A stretch of 56,854 nucleotides of DNA from [Clostridium] methylpentosum DSM 5476 (GCA_000158655.1 EQ973340.1:88016-144869), one strand, 5' to 3'; numbered from the stretch's first letter, positions 40,483 to 51,184 are shown. Notes: generated by a model not told the origin, from the letters alone. Numbers and translations: made by a program.

Positions 40483-43400
40483 TTGCCTTCAAACAACGAA
40501 GATGTCGTCATTATCGATATATCCGCCCGGTTTCAGGACAAGACGGAACCCGGTGTATCGAATTCCAGAAAGAAGGTCGACAAATTTGAGGAGTCTATAA
40601 AGAAGACTCAAAAGGAAATCGACAAGCTCAACAAAATGAAGTGTAGCGTGGAGATGACAGCCAAAGACAAGGCGCTCTCCGTCGCAAAAAAGACAGCTCT
40701 GCAGATCAAGAAATTGACTCTGCAGAGCTTTTCTTTTGTCCTTTTGGCCAAGGACAAAGCCTCGAAAATCATTGACTCAGTCAAACAAAAGGGAAAACAG
40801 CTTGCTGGTAAAACAATTTCGATCACTCTGAAAGCGGTGGACCTGGTGACCCGGCCGATCCGGGCAATCCTATCTGGACTAAACTCGGCTTTGGGTCTTT
40901 TGGGGATCAGCGCCGGAGTGGCAGGGGGAATTGTGATCCCCCTGCAGATGGAAGCAAAACAGCAAAACATTGAGACAGCGTTCGAGGTACTGCTCGGTTC
41001 AGCTGAAGCAGCCAAACAGCGGGTGGAGGAACTGACCACTTTTGCGGGGAGCACCCCGTTCACTCGAGATGAAATCTATGAGTCCAGCCGGATACTGCAG
41101 GTCTTCACCGGAAATGCATTGTCAACTGGAGATGGCCTCAAAATGGTCGGAGACATAGCAGCGGGTACCCAGCAGGAATTTGGGGATGTCGCACTATGGA
41201 TCGGACGAATGTACGATGCCATGAAGAGTGGCAATAAGATCGGGGAGATGACCAGCCGACTGCAGGAGATGGGAGCCATCAACGGCGAAGCGCGAAAACG
41301 ACTTGAAAAGCTCGCTGAATCTGGCCAGGACATCTCGAAGAAGTGGCCGAAAGCGACGAAAGAGTTTCAGAAGTTCGATGGGATGATGGAGAAGATGTCT
41401 GGAAACCTTTCTAATCTGTTTTTGGGTGTAAAGTCATTTTTTAACAACAACATTCTGAAACGGATGGGAACGGGGTTGTCAAATGCCTTAACTCCCGCGC
41501 TTGAAAAGTTTCGTGAGTGGCGTAAACAAAATCCAGAGACAATCCAAAGGATGGGGGACACAATTGAAAAGACTGTTGAGCAGTTCACCTCATCCGCAAT
41601 CCAAAAAGTTGAGCAGTTGATGGGAAAAATTTCAGACATTACTTCATCTCAGGAATTCCAAAATGCGGATTTCTTTGGAAAGATTCGCATTCTCTGGGAT
41701 GAAATTATTGCAAAACCCTTTGGCGAATGGTGGGAAACAGATGGCCTAACTTGGGCGAACGATGCATCCAGTAAAATCGGAAAAGGGCTGGGCTCCGCGC
41801 TGGAAGCTGGAATATTAACCCTGTTGGGAGTGGATCCAACCGGGGCATTAGAGAACGGCACATCGATCGGATCCTCCTTTGCGGATGGATTCCTCGAAGG
41901 ATTCGACGCAAAGAAGGTACTTGATGCCATTGTTGAGAAATTTAAATTAATGTTTAAAGACGCAGGGACTTTGCTTTCCGATGATCCCTCCAGCACGAGC
42001 TGGTTTTCTGCACTAGTTCTTGGGTTCCTGTTTAAAAAACTGGGAGGATTTAAACTTCTCGGCGGCTTGGGCAAAGGAGCAGGATGGCTGGGGAAAAAAA
42101 TCTTTTCGGGTTCAGGGAAAGATGGAACGGGGCTCCCGGTAGAAGGCGGACAGGGAAAATCCTATGGATCGTTTAACACCGAGACGATGAACGTTACAGC
42201 AAATGTGGTCAATGTAAATGGAAAAACAAGTGGCTCTGGCTCAGGCGGCAGTGGAGATGGTAAAAGTGTTGCAGATACCGCAAAAAAAGCACTTCAAGGC
42301 GCAGCAGCAAAAAAAGCGATCCAAAAATCAATCGAGGTTGGAGCGCAAAAAGGCTTAGAAACAGCAACCAGAAAAGGGATAGGATCGGTTGCTGAAAAAT
42401 CCTTACAAACAGGTGCAAATAGCTTAATGACAGATGCTGCTGGAGTTTACGCGGGATACGATTGGACGATGGGAATTGGATATGGTGTATTGGCATTGGG
42501 CGCCCTTGGAATCATTGATGAAATGAAAACCAGATATACCGCAGGAAAAACGCAAGAAGAAACTGTAGATAACTATCGAGAATTCCTGGAAAAAAAGTCG
42601 GAAGGAAAAGATGTAATATGGTATGCAGGTAATCATAGACAAGGTGTTGCTGGAAACTATATAGAATCTGAAAATGGTATGGATAAGGCATTGATACAAA
42701 AGAAAGCCGATTATTCAAAAGACAAAAGTGTTTACACATATGGTTACGGAGATACCGGTGAAGAATTAAAAGCTGCTCCTCCAGAAGCTCCAAAAAGCGA
42801 ACTGATTTCCAACCTTGGTGTATTGCCAGGTGAACTTGAATTCGGTAAAAAGCTTGATACATACGCCAAAGATGCAGTGAAAAACGTAGAACGAAGCAAA
42901 CAAAACTTTTTTGAAGCACAGTCGAAATACTTGATCTGGTCATCAAAACAGGATGGGATAGGGAAGCTGTTGGAATATCAAACCTGGAAAAAGGACCAGG
43001 ATTATTACTCAGCGGCAGGCCGGTATTTTGATTATACAGGCGAGTGGCTCACGTATGAAGACTGGGAACAAGAGAAGGATTCTTGGAAATTTGGGGCAAG
43101 TAAAGTTCCTATTTCGGATCCGAGGTATATAGGTCCTAAAACTGTGGCGCAACAGATTCAAAGCGACAAGGAGTTTATGGGCCCTATCTATACGGTACCT
43201 TCTCAAATAAAGAAAGAAACTGAAGACATCGAGACAATGTGCAATAGTATACCAGTGAATGTTGGAAATGAAGCTGCTTCATCGATTGACCAGGTCATGA
43301 AAAATCAGCGTTTTGGCCAGAACAATTTTGATCAGGGCGTGTTCACTAGGGATTCATTCTCTGGCAAGCCCCTGGAAGGGAAACCGTTCTCAGAACAGCC

Positions 43401-43977
43401 GTTTTCCTCCAACTGTTTTGCAAATGCTACCTTGCCAACTCTGAAGGTCAACTGGTCCGCAAACGTACCGGCCGGTACCCCCACCGTTAATCAGACATGG
43501 AACCAGTTAGCGGGTAAGGAAACGGCACAATCAAGTTCCAGTTATGGTCCCACTCTGCCCGGTTGGGCCAAGCACGCGGACGGAGGTATCACCAACACGC
43601 CGCATGTTGGTCTTGTTGCAGAAGATGGCGCGGAGGCGATTATCCCTCTCTCTGCCAAGCGGCGTAGCCGCGGACTGTCGTTGTGGGAGCGGGCTGGACG
43701 GATGCTGGGCGTCCGGCCGTATGCTGATGGTGGGCTCGCCGGAAGGGTAGCTCCGGCAAGCTATGCGGGTTCGTCAGCGCAGGCAGTGGAATCACCAATT
43801 ACAGTCAGTATTGCAGGTGTCACATTTGAAATCAACACGAACTCAGCTGACCCAAAGGCTATCTTAGAAGCCATTAAAAACAATGCCCCGGTTGTTACAA
43901 ACCTGCTTGCAGCGCAGCTGGCCGCTTCGCTGCAACAGGTTTTTTCCAACACACCCAGAAGATCGGAGGGGTTATAG
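40483..43977 (+). CDS. Tape measure protein
   Basis: 1164 residues; TTG start after GGGAGG. Repeated helical segments near the N-terminus (EMTAKDKALSVAKKTALQIK, VLLAKDKASKIIDSVKQKGK), a TMP domain (EELTTFAGSTPFTRDEIYES), hydrophobic helices, and a C-terminal ADGGITNTPHVGLVAEDGAE motif. Determines tail length. Two spacers of the island arrays match it, at 41306-41339 and 42376-42412. Confidence 0.93.
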   Translation: MPSNNEDVVIIDISARFQDKTEPGVSNSRKKVDKFEESIKKTQKEIDKLNKMKCSVEMTAKDKALSVAKKTALQIKKLTLQSFSFVLLAKDKASKIIDSVKQKGKQLAGKTISITLKAVDLVTRPIRAILSGLNSALGLLGISAGVAGGIVIPLQMEAKQQNIETAFEVLLGSAEAAKQRVEELTTFAGSTPFTRDEIYESSRILQVFTGNALSTGDGLKMVGDIAAGTQQEFGDVALWIGRMYDAMKSGNKIGEMTSRLQEMGAINGEARKRLEKLAESGQDISKKWPKATKEFQKFDGMMEKMSGNLSNLFLGVKSFFNNNILKRMGTGLSNALTPALEKFREWRKQNPETIQRMGDTIEKTVEQFTSSAIQKVEQLMGKISDITSSQEFQNADFFGKIRILWDEIIAKPFGEWWETDGLTWANDASSKIGKGLGSALEAGILTLLGVDPTGALENGTSIGSSFADGFLEGFDAKKVLDAIVEKFKLMFKDAGTLLSDDPSSTSWFSALVLGFLFKKLGGFKLLGGLGKGAGWLGKKIFSGSGKDGTGLPVEGGQGKSYGSFNTETMNVTANVVNVNGKTSGSGSGGSGDGKSVADTAKKALQGAAAKKAIQKSIEVGAQKGLETATRKGIGSVAEKSLQTGANSLMTDAAGVYAGYDWTMGIGYGVLALGALGIIDEMKTRYTAGKTQEETVDNYREFLEKKSEGKDVIWYAGNHRQGVAGNYIESENGMDKALIQKKADYSKDKSVYTYGYGDTGEELKAAPPEAPKSELISNLGVLPGELEFGKKLDTYAKDAVKNVERSKQNFFEAQSKYLIWSSKQDGIGKLLEYQTWKKDQDYYSAAGRYFDYTGEWLTYEDWEQEKDSWKFGASKVPISDPRYIGPKTVAQQIQSDKEFMGPIYTVPSQIKKETEDIETMCNSIPVNVGNEAASSIDQVMKNQRFGQNNFDQGVFTRDSFSGKPLEGKPFSEQPFSSNCFANATLPTLKVNWSANVPAGTPTVNQTWNQLAGKETAQSSSSYGPTLPGWAKHADGGITNTPHVGLVAEDGAEAIIPLSAKRRSRGLSLWERAGRMLGVRPYADGGLAGRVAPASYAGSSAQAVESPITVSIAGVTFEINTNSADPKAILEAIKNNAPVVTNLLAAQLAASLQQVFSNTPRRSEGL

Positions 43978-44597
43978 TGGACATCTATTTGACAGACAAG
44001 TACAACAACCGCATCCGTTTTCCCCTGCTTCCTGAGACTATCTCGGTCAATGAATCCTCCAGATACCAAAGCTATGACCTCATGGACATCGGTGAGGTGA
44101 AATTACCGGCGGGTGAAAACCTGCCGGTTATTTCTTGGGAAGGGGTTCTTCCCGGGGAAGCGAGAAAAAGCGATCCATACATCCACGGCAACTGGACGCA
44201 TCCAAAAGAGATCGTAAGCACGTTATCCCAGTTTCGGAGCTCAGAAGAAAAGGTGACGCTTCTAATTACCGAAACACCAATCAACAAATATGTCTATATC
44301 GACGAGTTCCAGGTGACCTATGAAGGGTTCGCCGTTGACAGCAGGTATTCGATTATCCTGTCAGAGGCGAAGGATCTCAACGTAGCTACAGAGATGGCGG
44401 CAGCCCCGCAGCCGGTTTCCCGACCGGCACCCAAACCTTCCAACACCTACACCGTCGTCCGAGGAGACTGTCTGTGGAACATCGCAATCAAGTTTTACGG
44501 CAAGGGCTCGCTGTATACCCGGATCTATGAGGCAAACAAAAACCAGATCAAAGACCCGCACTGGATTTATCCGGGACAGGTTTTTGTGATTCCATAG
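43977..44597 (+). CDS. Baseplate-hub LysM protein, XkdP-like
   Basis: 206 residues; GTG start overlapping the tape-measure stop. N-terminal tail domain (RIRFPLLPETISVNESSRYQ) and a C-terminal LysM (TYTVVRGDCLWNIAIKFYGK). Binds peptidoglycan or the tail tip. Confidence 0.92.
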   Translation: MDIYLTDKYNNRIRFPLLPETISVNESSRYQSYDLMDIGEVKLPAGENLPVISWEGVLPGEARKSDPYIHGNWTHPKEIVSTLSQFRSSEEKVTLLITETPINKYVYIDEFQVTYEGFAVDSRYSIILSEAKDLNVATEMAAAPQPVSRPAPKPSNTYTVVRGDCLWNIAIKFYGKGSLYTRIYEANKNQIKDPHWIYPGQVFVIP

Positions 44598-44608
44598 GAG
44601 GTATACAA

Positions 44609-45607
44609 GTGGATGTTTTAAGGATCAAATACGATATTTACCTGTACACCAACGAGGGCGAAAAGATCACGTTAAACAATCTGGTTCAGTCCGCTACATT
44701 GGAAGAACAAAAGGGACAACTGGCACAAAAAGCCTCTCTGACGCTCTATAACAAGGTGATCAGCGGTGTGCGGATCAGCAGTAAATTAAAGCTATGTAAC
44801 AAGATTTTCGTATATGCAGATGGGAAAGAGCTATTCCGCGGGACGATCTGGGAGTGGAATCCCGAAGAGGAGAACCAGAGCCGGATCGTTTCTATCATTG
44901 CCTACGACAACCTGATCTTTCTGCAAAAGAGCCGATATCACAAGTATTTTTCCGCCGGCACGAGTACCCGCTCGATTGTCGACAACTGCGCGGCAGATCA
45001 GGGAATCGTGTTGGACTACCGTTGGGCAGAAATCTCACATGCTAAAAAGCCGTATCAGAACCAGTACCTCAGCGACATTATACTCGATGCTCTGGAGGAC
45101 GTCCGCAAGCAGGTCAACAGCAAATACGTAGTGCGCAGTGAGCAAGACGTGATGGTTGTGGACCAGCCGGGAACGAATACAGAAATCTATCTGTTTGACG
45201 GTAGCAACACCATGACGATTTCGACCAGAATCACAATGGATGGGCTGCTCACCAGAGTCGCAGTTTACGGCAAACGGGACGATGACGGAAGGTCTTCAGT
45301 TGAGGCAACAGTTGTCGGTGACACCAGATATGGAACGTTGCAAGCCGTCATCTACCGCGATGAGAACCAGTCGATTCAAGAGGCGAAATCCGAGGCGCAG
45401 ACGCTGTTGGACGAGCATAAAAAGCCGGAAGAAACCAGGACGGTTAAACTCCCCAATGTACCGTTTATCCGAAAAGGCGACCGCATTAAAATGAACGTCG
45501 GGTCTATGAATGGCTACTACCAAGTGATCGGAACGTTGCACAACATTGATACAAAGACTATGACGCTCAACCTGGAGCCCTACGAGGGAACAGTTGAGCT
45601 TATTTAA
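44609..45607 (+). CDS. Baseplate hub protein, XkdQ-like
   Basis: 332 residues; GTG start after AGGAGG. Contains NLVQSATLEEQKGQLAQKAS and GSNTMTISTRITMDGLLTRV, hallmarks of XkdQ/gp27-like hub proteins. Two island spacers match it, at 45138-45171 and 45346-45379 (the latter exactly). Confidence 0.9.
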   Translation: MDVLRIKYDIYLYTNEGEKITLNNLVQSATLEEQKGQLAQKASLTLYNKVISGVRISSKLKLCNKIFVYADGKELFRGTIWEWNPEEENQSRIVSIIAYDNLIFLQKSRYHKYFSAGTSTRSIVDNCAADQGIVLDYRWAEISHAKKPYQNQYLSDIILDALEDVRKQVNSKYVVRSEQDVMVVDQPGTNTEIYLFDGSNTMTISTRITMDGLLTRVAVYGKRDDDGRSSVEATVVGDTRYGTLQAVIYRDENQSIQEAKSEAQTLLDEHKKPEETRTVKLPNVPFIRKGDRIKMNVGSMNGYYQVIGTLHNIDTKTMTLNLEPYEGTVELI

Positions 45608-45627
45608 TTTATAGGAGGGTATTTTGA

Positions 45628-45990
45628 GTGGAAGAAACTAGTAACGGCATAGCGAAGCTTTCCAGCGTTTTAGACACCAGATCAAAGGACTTGGGGGACA
45701 GGAACGTACTGGTTGACTTGGGGACAATCGGAATGGATTACAGTCTCAAGCCCAATAGCTTTCCGGTTGCGATTCCACAAGGTGATTATATGATCTGTCG
45801 GTCAGCTGCCTATTCAGGCGGCGTTTTTGGCAGCACATCTGAGGAGCTGGAGGAAGAATACGCACATTCCCACTCTGTAAGTTACCCCTCTGCGATGCGC
45901 CGAGTGCAACCGGGAGACACGGTGCTTATCGTGTGGGCTGGGAATGATGCTGTGGTGGTCGATCTTGTCTACCCGGCAGATCGGAGGTAA
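45628..45990 (+). CDS. DUF2577-type baseplate protein, XkdR-like
   Basis: 120 residues; GTG start after GGAGGGTATTTTGA. Ends with a small beta-domain (RRVQPGDTVLIVWAGNDAVV) as in XkdR/DUF2577 proteins; baseplate spike-associated. Confidence 0.82.
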   Translation: MEETSNGIAKLSSVLDTRSKDLGDRNVLVDLGTIGMDYSLKPNSFPVAIPQGDYMICRSAAYSGGVFGSTSEELEEEYAHSHSVSYPSAMRRVQPGDTVLIVWAGNDAVVVDLVYPADRR

Positions 45991-45996
45991 TAGCGC

Positions 45997-46446
45997 ATGC
46001 CCGAAATTTTCCCTGTTTTTGATGTGCCGGAAATCCCAGCGCAGGAGGTGGGAACTCAAAGATACTATGAGAGTATGCTGTTTGATTTTAACATCGGAGA
46101 TTTTGTGCGGGATGGCAGCAACAAGGTCGTACGGTGCGACGGGAAGACCGCCTGGCTGCAGTGGTGTGTGAAAACTGTGCTGACGCAGCGCTTTTCCTGC
46201 TTGGCATACAACTCCGATATCGGAACTGAGCTGGAGGAGGCGTTTGCCGAAACCGATCGGCAGGCCGCGCAGTCTTCCCTCGAACGGACGATCACCGAGG
46301 CTCTACTCGCTGACCCCGCGGGCCGCACGCAGTGCGTGAAGAATTTTTCCTTTGCCTGGGGGGCAGACCATGTTGACGTTTCTTTTGAGGTGACCGGTGT
46401 AGAGGGTAGCACAGAGCAGCTTTCGATAGAACTGAAAGGGGGATGA
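45997..46446 (+). CDS. DUF2634-type baseplate protein, XkdS-like
   Basis: 149 residues: FDFNIGDFVRDGSNKVVRCD and NSDIGTELEEAFAETDR are typical of gp25-like lysozyme-fold XkdS proteins. It forms the baseplate wedge. Confidence 0.88.
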   Translation: MPEIFPVFDVPEIPAQEVGTQRYYESMLFDFNIGDFVRDGSNKVVRCDGKTAWLQWCVKTVLTQRFSCLAYNSDIGTELEEAFAETDRQAAQSSLERTITEALLADPAGRTQCVKNFSFAWGADHVDVSFEVTGVEGSTEQLSIELKGG

Positions 46447-46450
46447 ACAT

Positions 46451-47569
46451 TTGGAATACACAATACCAGAGTTTTTAAAGAATCAAAGTGTAGATGAAAT
46501 CCACCAAAACATGCTCGGAAACCTGCCAGATGACATTGATAAATCTCAGGGACAATTCCCTTGGGATTTTACGAGGTGTACGGCAATTGAAAAATCCCGT
46601 ATGATCGAGTTCCAACTCAACGAGACGATCAAACTGATTTACCCCATGTTTGCCTACGGTACTTGGTTGGACAAGCACGCTGGACTGCGGGGATTGACTC
46701 GCAAAGATGCCAACCGGGCGACCACAACGCTGCTCGTTACTGGCATCCCGGGGACGGTGATCCCGGATGGATTGAAATTTTCTACCCCTTCCACCAACCA
46801 GGCGGCAGGCGTGGAGTTCCAGTCCACCCAGTACTACACCGTCCCGGAAAGCGGGTCATTAGAGATTTTTGTGGAGGCTGTGCAGGGTGGCATTGCCGGC
46901 AACGTCGCCAAAGGGACAATCAAACTGATGACCTCCCCGATCGAGGGAATTATTTCAATCACCAACCCTGCGGCAGCCACCGGGGGAACAGAAATCGAAG
47001 ATGACGAGTCGCTACGGGAAAGGATCCTGGAATCGGACTCCTCTGATGAGAGCTCTTTTGTCGGAAACGACAGCGACTATGTTCGGTGGGCACGCCAGGT
47101 GCCTGGCGTTGGCCAGGCAATTGTCGTTCCAGAATGGAATGGTGCGGGCACGGTGAAGATCATCTGTGTAGATTCCCAGGGGCAGCCGGCAAATCAGCAG
47201 ATCAGGGACGATGTCTATGAGCTGATCGTTTCCCCATCCGATCGCTCAAAACGTCTCGCCCCCATCGGGGCGACGGTTACTGTTACGGCGCCAACTACCA
47301 TTGATATCTCGGTGTCCGCGTCAATTGAACTTTCTAAGGGGCAGACCAAGGAGGTAGTTTCAGACCGGTTTAAAACGGCACTGCAGAGGTATTACCTCAC
47401 AGCAATTGAAAATTTGGAGATACGTCACACCCAGGTGGGCGCCCTGCTCATCGGAACCGAGGGGGTAGCGGATTATGAAAACCTCCTGATCAACGGCAGC
47501 GCATCAAACATTCAGGTATCAGCCGAAGAATATCCGGTTACAGCGGAGGTGGTGTTTCATGTCATCTGA
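46451..47569 (+). CDS. Baseplate J-like protein, XkdT-like
   Basis: 372 residues; TTG start after AAGGGGGATGAAC. GIPGTVIPDGLKFSTPSTNQ, VQGGIAGNVAKGTIKLMTSP and NPAAATGGTEIEDDESLRER mark the baseplate J family (gp47-like wedge). Overlaps the next gene by 11 bases. Confidence 0.94.
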   Translation: MEYTIPEFLKNQSVDEIHQNMLGNLPDDIDKSQGQFPWDFTRCTAIEKSRMIEFQLNETIKLIYPMFAYGTWLDKHAGLRGLTRKDANRATTTLLVTGIPGTVIPDGLKFSTPSTNQAAGVEFQSTQYYTVPESGSLEIFVEAVQGGIAGNVAKGTIKLMTSPIEGIISITNPAAATGGTEIEDDESLRERILESDSSDESSFVGNDSDYVRWARQVPGVGQAIVVPEWNGAGTVKIICVDSQGQPANQQIRDDVYELIVSPSDRSKRLAPIGATVTVTAPTTIDISVSASIELSKGQTKEVVSDRFKTALQRYYLTAIENLEIRHTQVGALLIGTEGVADYENLLINGSASNIQVSAEEYPVTAEVVFHVI

Positions 47570-48143
47570 GGGTAGTTTGAGGGATCAAATTCTGACTAGC
47601 GAAACCGCTCGGAATATTGTGGATTACGACGTCACCTCCGCGTTTTATGATAAGAGCTATGTGGGGCTATGGCTGTTCGAAGTCATTGGGCGTGCGCTCG
47701 ATGATCTCAACGCCTGGACGGAAGAGACGAAAGAACAAATTTTCCCCCAGACCGCAACCTGGGGGCTGGACTATTTGGAGCAGGAGTACTCGATTGCTCC
47801 CGACCCCACTCTCTCGATCCAGGAGAGGCGGGAGCAGATTTTGGAGAGGATGTCGAGGAAGATCCCGATTACCCCTTACCGGATTGAAACGGTGGTACAG
47901 GAAACAACCGGGTTTTCCGCAACAGTGATCGAACATGTGGCGGACTACGCCTTTCAGATCTACGTATACCTGAAGGGCAGCTACAATGTCGATTTCGATG
48001 CCTTGAAAAAGAAGATCGACCGGATTAAGCCGTCACATCTCTCCTACGAAATCAGAACCGTTGCGGAGACAAATGCGGAATTGCAATACAAGATCTTGGC
48101 AGTAGCACAGAGCTGCAGCCGATACGAAATCGAGGTGGACTAA
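47559..48143 (+). CDS. DUF2313-type tail protein, XkdU-like
   Basis: 194 residues: ATWGLDYLEQEYSIAPDPTL and ILERMSRKIPITPYRIETVV are XkdU-like. It links baseplate wedges to fibres. Confidence 0.88.
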   Translation: MSSEGSLRDQILTSETARNIVDYDVTSAFYDKSYVGLWLFEVIGRALDDLNAWTEETKEQIFPQTATWGLDYLEQEYSIAPDPTLSIQERREQILERMSRKIPITPYRIETVVQETTGFSATVIEHVADYAFQIYVYLKGSYNVDFDALKKKIDRIKPSHLSYEIRTVAETNAELQYKILAVAQSCSRYEIEVD

Positions 48144-50789
48144 ATGGCAGTATGGCCAGCATCACAAACGGTTTTAACAAAGAAAGGACTAGAATTGAAG
48201 GCAAAGCTTCAGGGCGGCGCCCAGATGGTTTTCACAAAAGCGATTTCCAGTACTGGGACGACAACGGCGAGCAATTTAACAGACTTAACAGCGGTCACAT
48301 CGCCAAAACAGACACTGCTATTGGGAAATGCCATCCAAGATGGCGGAGGAAAGGCCACCCTTCCAGTGACAGTAGTCAACAGGGGGCTCACCCAAAGCTA
48401 TACGCTGTAGCAGATTGGTATCTATGCCCAGGACCCAGATGTGGGGGAAATTCTCTACTGTATTTCACAGGCAACGCAGGCGGACATTGTGCCATCTGAA
48501 AGCCAGAATCCAAACTTTACCATCTACTTTAACTTTAAGTTTGCCCTGCTTAACGCATCTGATGTGACTGTTCAGCTGAATCTGGACGGAATGGTCACTC
48601 AAGGTGATCTGGTGAACCACAATAAGGCCACAGATGCCCACAAAGTTCTATTTGATAAAAAGATGGACCTGAGTGCGGCCTCTTCTTTCGCAACCGCTGC
48701 GCAGGGGACAAAGGCGGATAACGCCCTGCCTGCATCCGAGTTCACGCCGGAAAATGTACTGCTCAAGGTGCAGGAAGCGACTGGCGGAAGCGGTGGAACC
48801 CTGGATGCGGGGAGCGTCAACGGCAGAATCGTCAATGATGCAAAGACTGACACCAATTCGATTTGGACAGCCTCTAAAGTGGATACCGAAATTGACAGCA
48901 GAATTGGGAGAATTCCGGATGCCACAACGACAGCCCGCGGGCTGATGACGACCACTCAGGTCACCAAACTCAATGGGATTGCTACCGGGGCAAACAAGTA
49001 TGTGCATCCGACCTCCCACGCAGCGAGTATGATCACACAAAACGCTTCATACCGATTCTGCACTGATACAGAGAAATCTACCTGGAACGGAAAGGCTGCC
49101 GGTAACCACACCCACGCAGATCTGTACTACACGAAAAGCGATGTCTACTCCAAAAGTGAAAGCGATTTGGCGATTGACAACAAAATCTCCGCCATACCGA
49201 ATGCAACGACAACAGCCCGAGGGCTGATGACCACCACGCAGGTCACCAAGCTCAATGGAATTGCAACAGGAGCGAACAACTATACCCACCCATCCAGTCA
49301 TCCTGCGAGCATGATCACGCAAAGTTCCACTTATCGGTTTTGCACCGACACCGAGAAATCCACCTGGAACGGGAAAGCTGCCAGCAACCACAACCATGAC
49401 AGTACATATCTGGGAAAAAACGCAGTCGCGGCGGATAGCAGTAAACTCGGAGGGCAACTTCCTAGTTACTACACCATATATGAAAATTTGGTTGACGCTC
49501 CGTTTGTTGAGCAATCTTCTGGCGTAACATCTGGTTATAAAACACGCGGAGAGAAAAAGTTTTTTACATTCGGCAGCCGGCGGGACAACGCGGAAGTGGG
49601 CTGCGGGCAGTGTAGCCTCACGAGCGGCTTCTCCATCACAGCGGCGGGAACAAATGCAGCAGCATTTGGAAACGGCACAATCGCAAACGGTGATGCTTCC
49701 TTTGCATCAGGTAGCAATTCCAAGGCATTTATGGAAGCTGCCCACGCGGAAGGACTCACGACCACTGCGAACAACATCGCCGCCCACGCGGAAGGTGGCT
49801 CGACCAACTCCTACGGGCAATACGCCCATGCGGAAGGATACGGCACAAGCTCCTCAGGAAACGCTGCTCATGCAGAAGGCTGCGCAACGTATGCCCGGGG
49901 GGAGTATGCGCATGCTGAAGGGTTTACCAGTCAGGCAAACGGAGTAAATTCCCATGCGGAAGGTGCCATGACAATTGCAGGGGAGGATTCCGCTCATGCG
50001 GAAGGGCTCAATACACAGGCAAACGGCAAATATGCACACTCGGAAGGATACCTCACACGTGCAAATGGGGAAGTATCCCACACAGAGGGGTTCAGCACTT
50101 CAGCAGAGGACTACGCACACGCTTCCGGGTATCATACGACTGCGAAAAAATGCAATTTTGTGGCGGGAATTTACAACAGAACCCCCACGGCAACCGATGT
50201 GGATGTGACGACTGGAGATCTCTTCGTCCTTGGAAACGGCAATTCTTCAGCACGGTCAAATGCCTTTCGCATACAAAAAGATGGGACGGTCAACGCCACA
50301 AAATCTTTTAACTCTACCGGTGCAGACTACGCGGAGCTGTATGAGTGGGAAGATGGAAATCCTGCAGGTGAGGACCGCGTGGGGCGTTTTGTTTCCCTGA
50401 ATGGGGAACGGATCCACCTATCGTCCGCTGGGGAGGAACCCTGGGGAATCATATCAGCAGAGCCGGGTGTACTGGGAGATGCCTACAACGACCAATGGCA
50501 CCAGATGTATCTGGTGGATGTTTTTGGCCGGAGGGTGGTTCAGGATGGTCAGTGGGTCATAAACCCCGAGTATGACCCGGATCAGTCCTATCTACCGCGG
50601 CAGGAACGGCCGGAGTGGGCTGCTGTTGCTACATTGGGAAAACTCGTTTTGATTGACGACGGAAGCTGTGTGGTAAACGGGTACTGTGAGCCGAAAGACG
50701 ATGGAATCGCCACTGTCAGCACTTCAAAAACCGCCTACAGGGTGTTGAAACGAATTGATACTACGCATGTTCGGGTTGCGGTAAAATAG
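48144..50789 (+). CDS. Tail fibre protein interrupted by an in-frame UAG
   Basis: One reading frame from 48144 to 50789, broken only by TAG at 48408-48410. After the stop the frame reads QIGIYAQDPDVGEILYCISQ, the natural continuation of a phage tail-collar protein, so residues before and after belong together (881 codons). Downstream are two tandem copies of a ~90-residue ATTTARGLMTTTQVTKLNGI module, ten or so AHAEG head repeats (YadA-like), and a C-terminal Peptidase_G2-type domain (ADYAELYEWEDGNPAGEDRV). Either a nonsense mutation, or UAG is read through. Confidence 0.8.
48918..49390 (+). repeat. Tandem module duplication in the tail fibre
   Basis: 48918-49105 and 49198-49385 are homologous (about 80% identical), each encoding the ARGLMTTTQVTKLNGI...SYRFCTDTEKSTWNGK module. 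Recombination between them could change fibre length. Confidence 0.85.
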
Positions 50790-50851
50790 AAGAGGGGCCG
50801 CCATATTTCGGGGTCAGGGACAACCAAATAAAAGCAAGGAGGAAAAATCAT

Positions 50852-51184
50852 GTGCTGGAGTTTATAGCAACATACTGGATGGAATTTGTATTCGGCTTGG
50901 TGGTATCAGCCCTGGGGGTCGGATACAGGTTTCTCTATAAAAAGATCAAACAGCAGGATGCGGTGAAGGATGGGATGCAGGCGTTGCTGCGTGCCCAGAT
51001 CATTGAGGACTATCATCACTACATGGAAAAAGGATACCTGCCCATCTACGCACACGAAAATGTGAGCGGGTTATTTACCCCTTACACCGATCTGGGCGGA
51101 AACGGGGCGATCCAAAAACTGATCGACAGCCTATATGATCTGCCGACTGAGCCGCCAAAGGAAGAAAAACAACCCAAAAAGTGA
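50852..51184 (+). CDS. Small membrane protein before the holin
   Basis: 110 residues; GTG start after AAGGAGGAAAAATCAT. One membrane helix (FVFGLVVSALGVGYRFLYKK) then a soluble segment. Often found beside holins in XkdX-type modules; may assist lysis. Confidence 0.7.
   Translation: MLEFIATYWMEFVFGLVVSALGVGYRFLYKKIKQQDAVKDGMQALLRAQIIEDYHHYMEKGYLPIYAHENVSGLFTPYTDLGGNGAIQKLIDSLYDLPTEPPKEEKQPKK

Noticed and set aside
49750-50120. Short periodic DNA repeats as another CRISPR array
   Set aside because: They are coding AHAEG-type protein repeats in the tail fibre, in frame, with irregular spacing.
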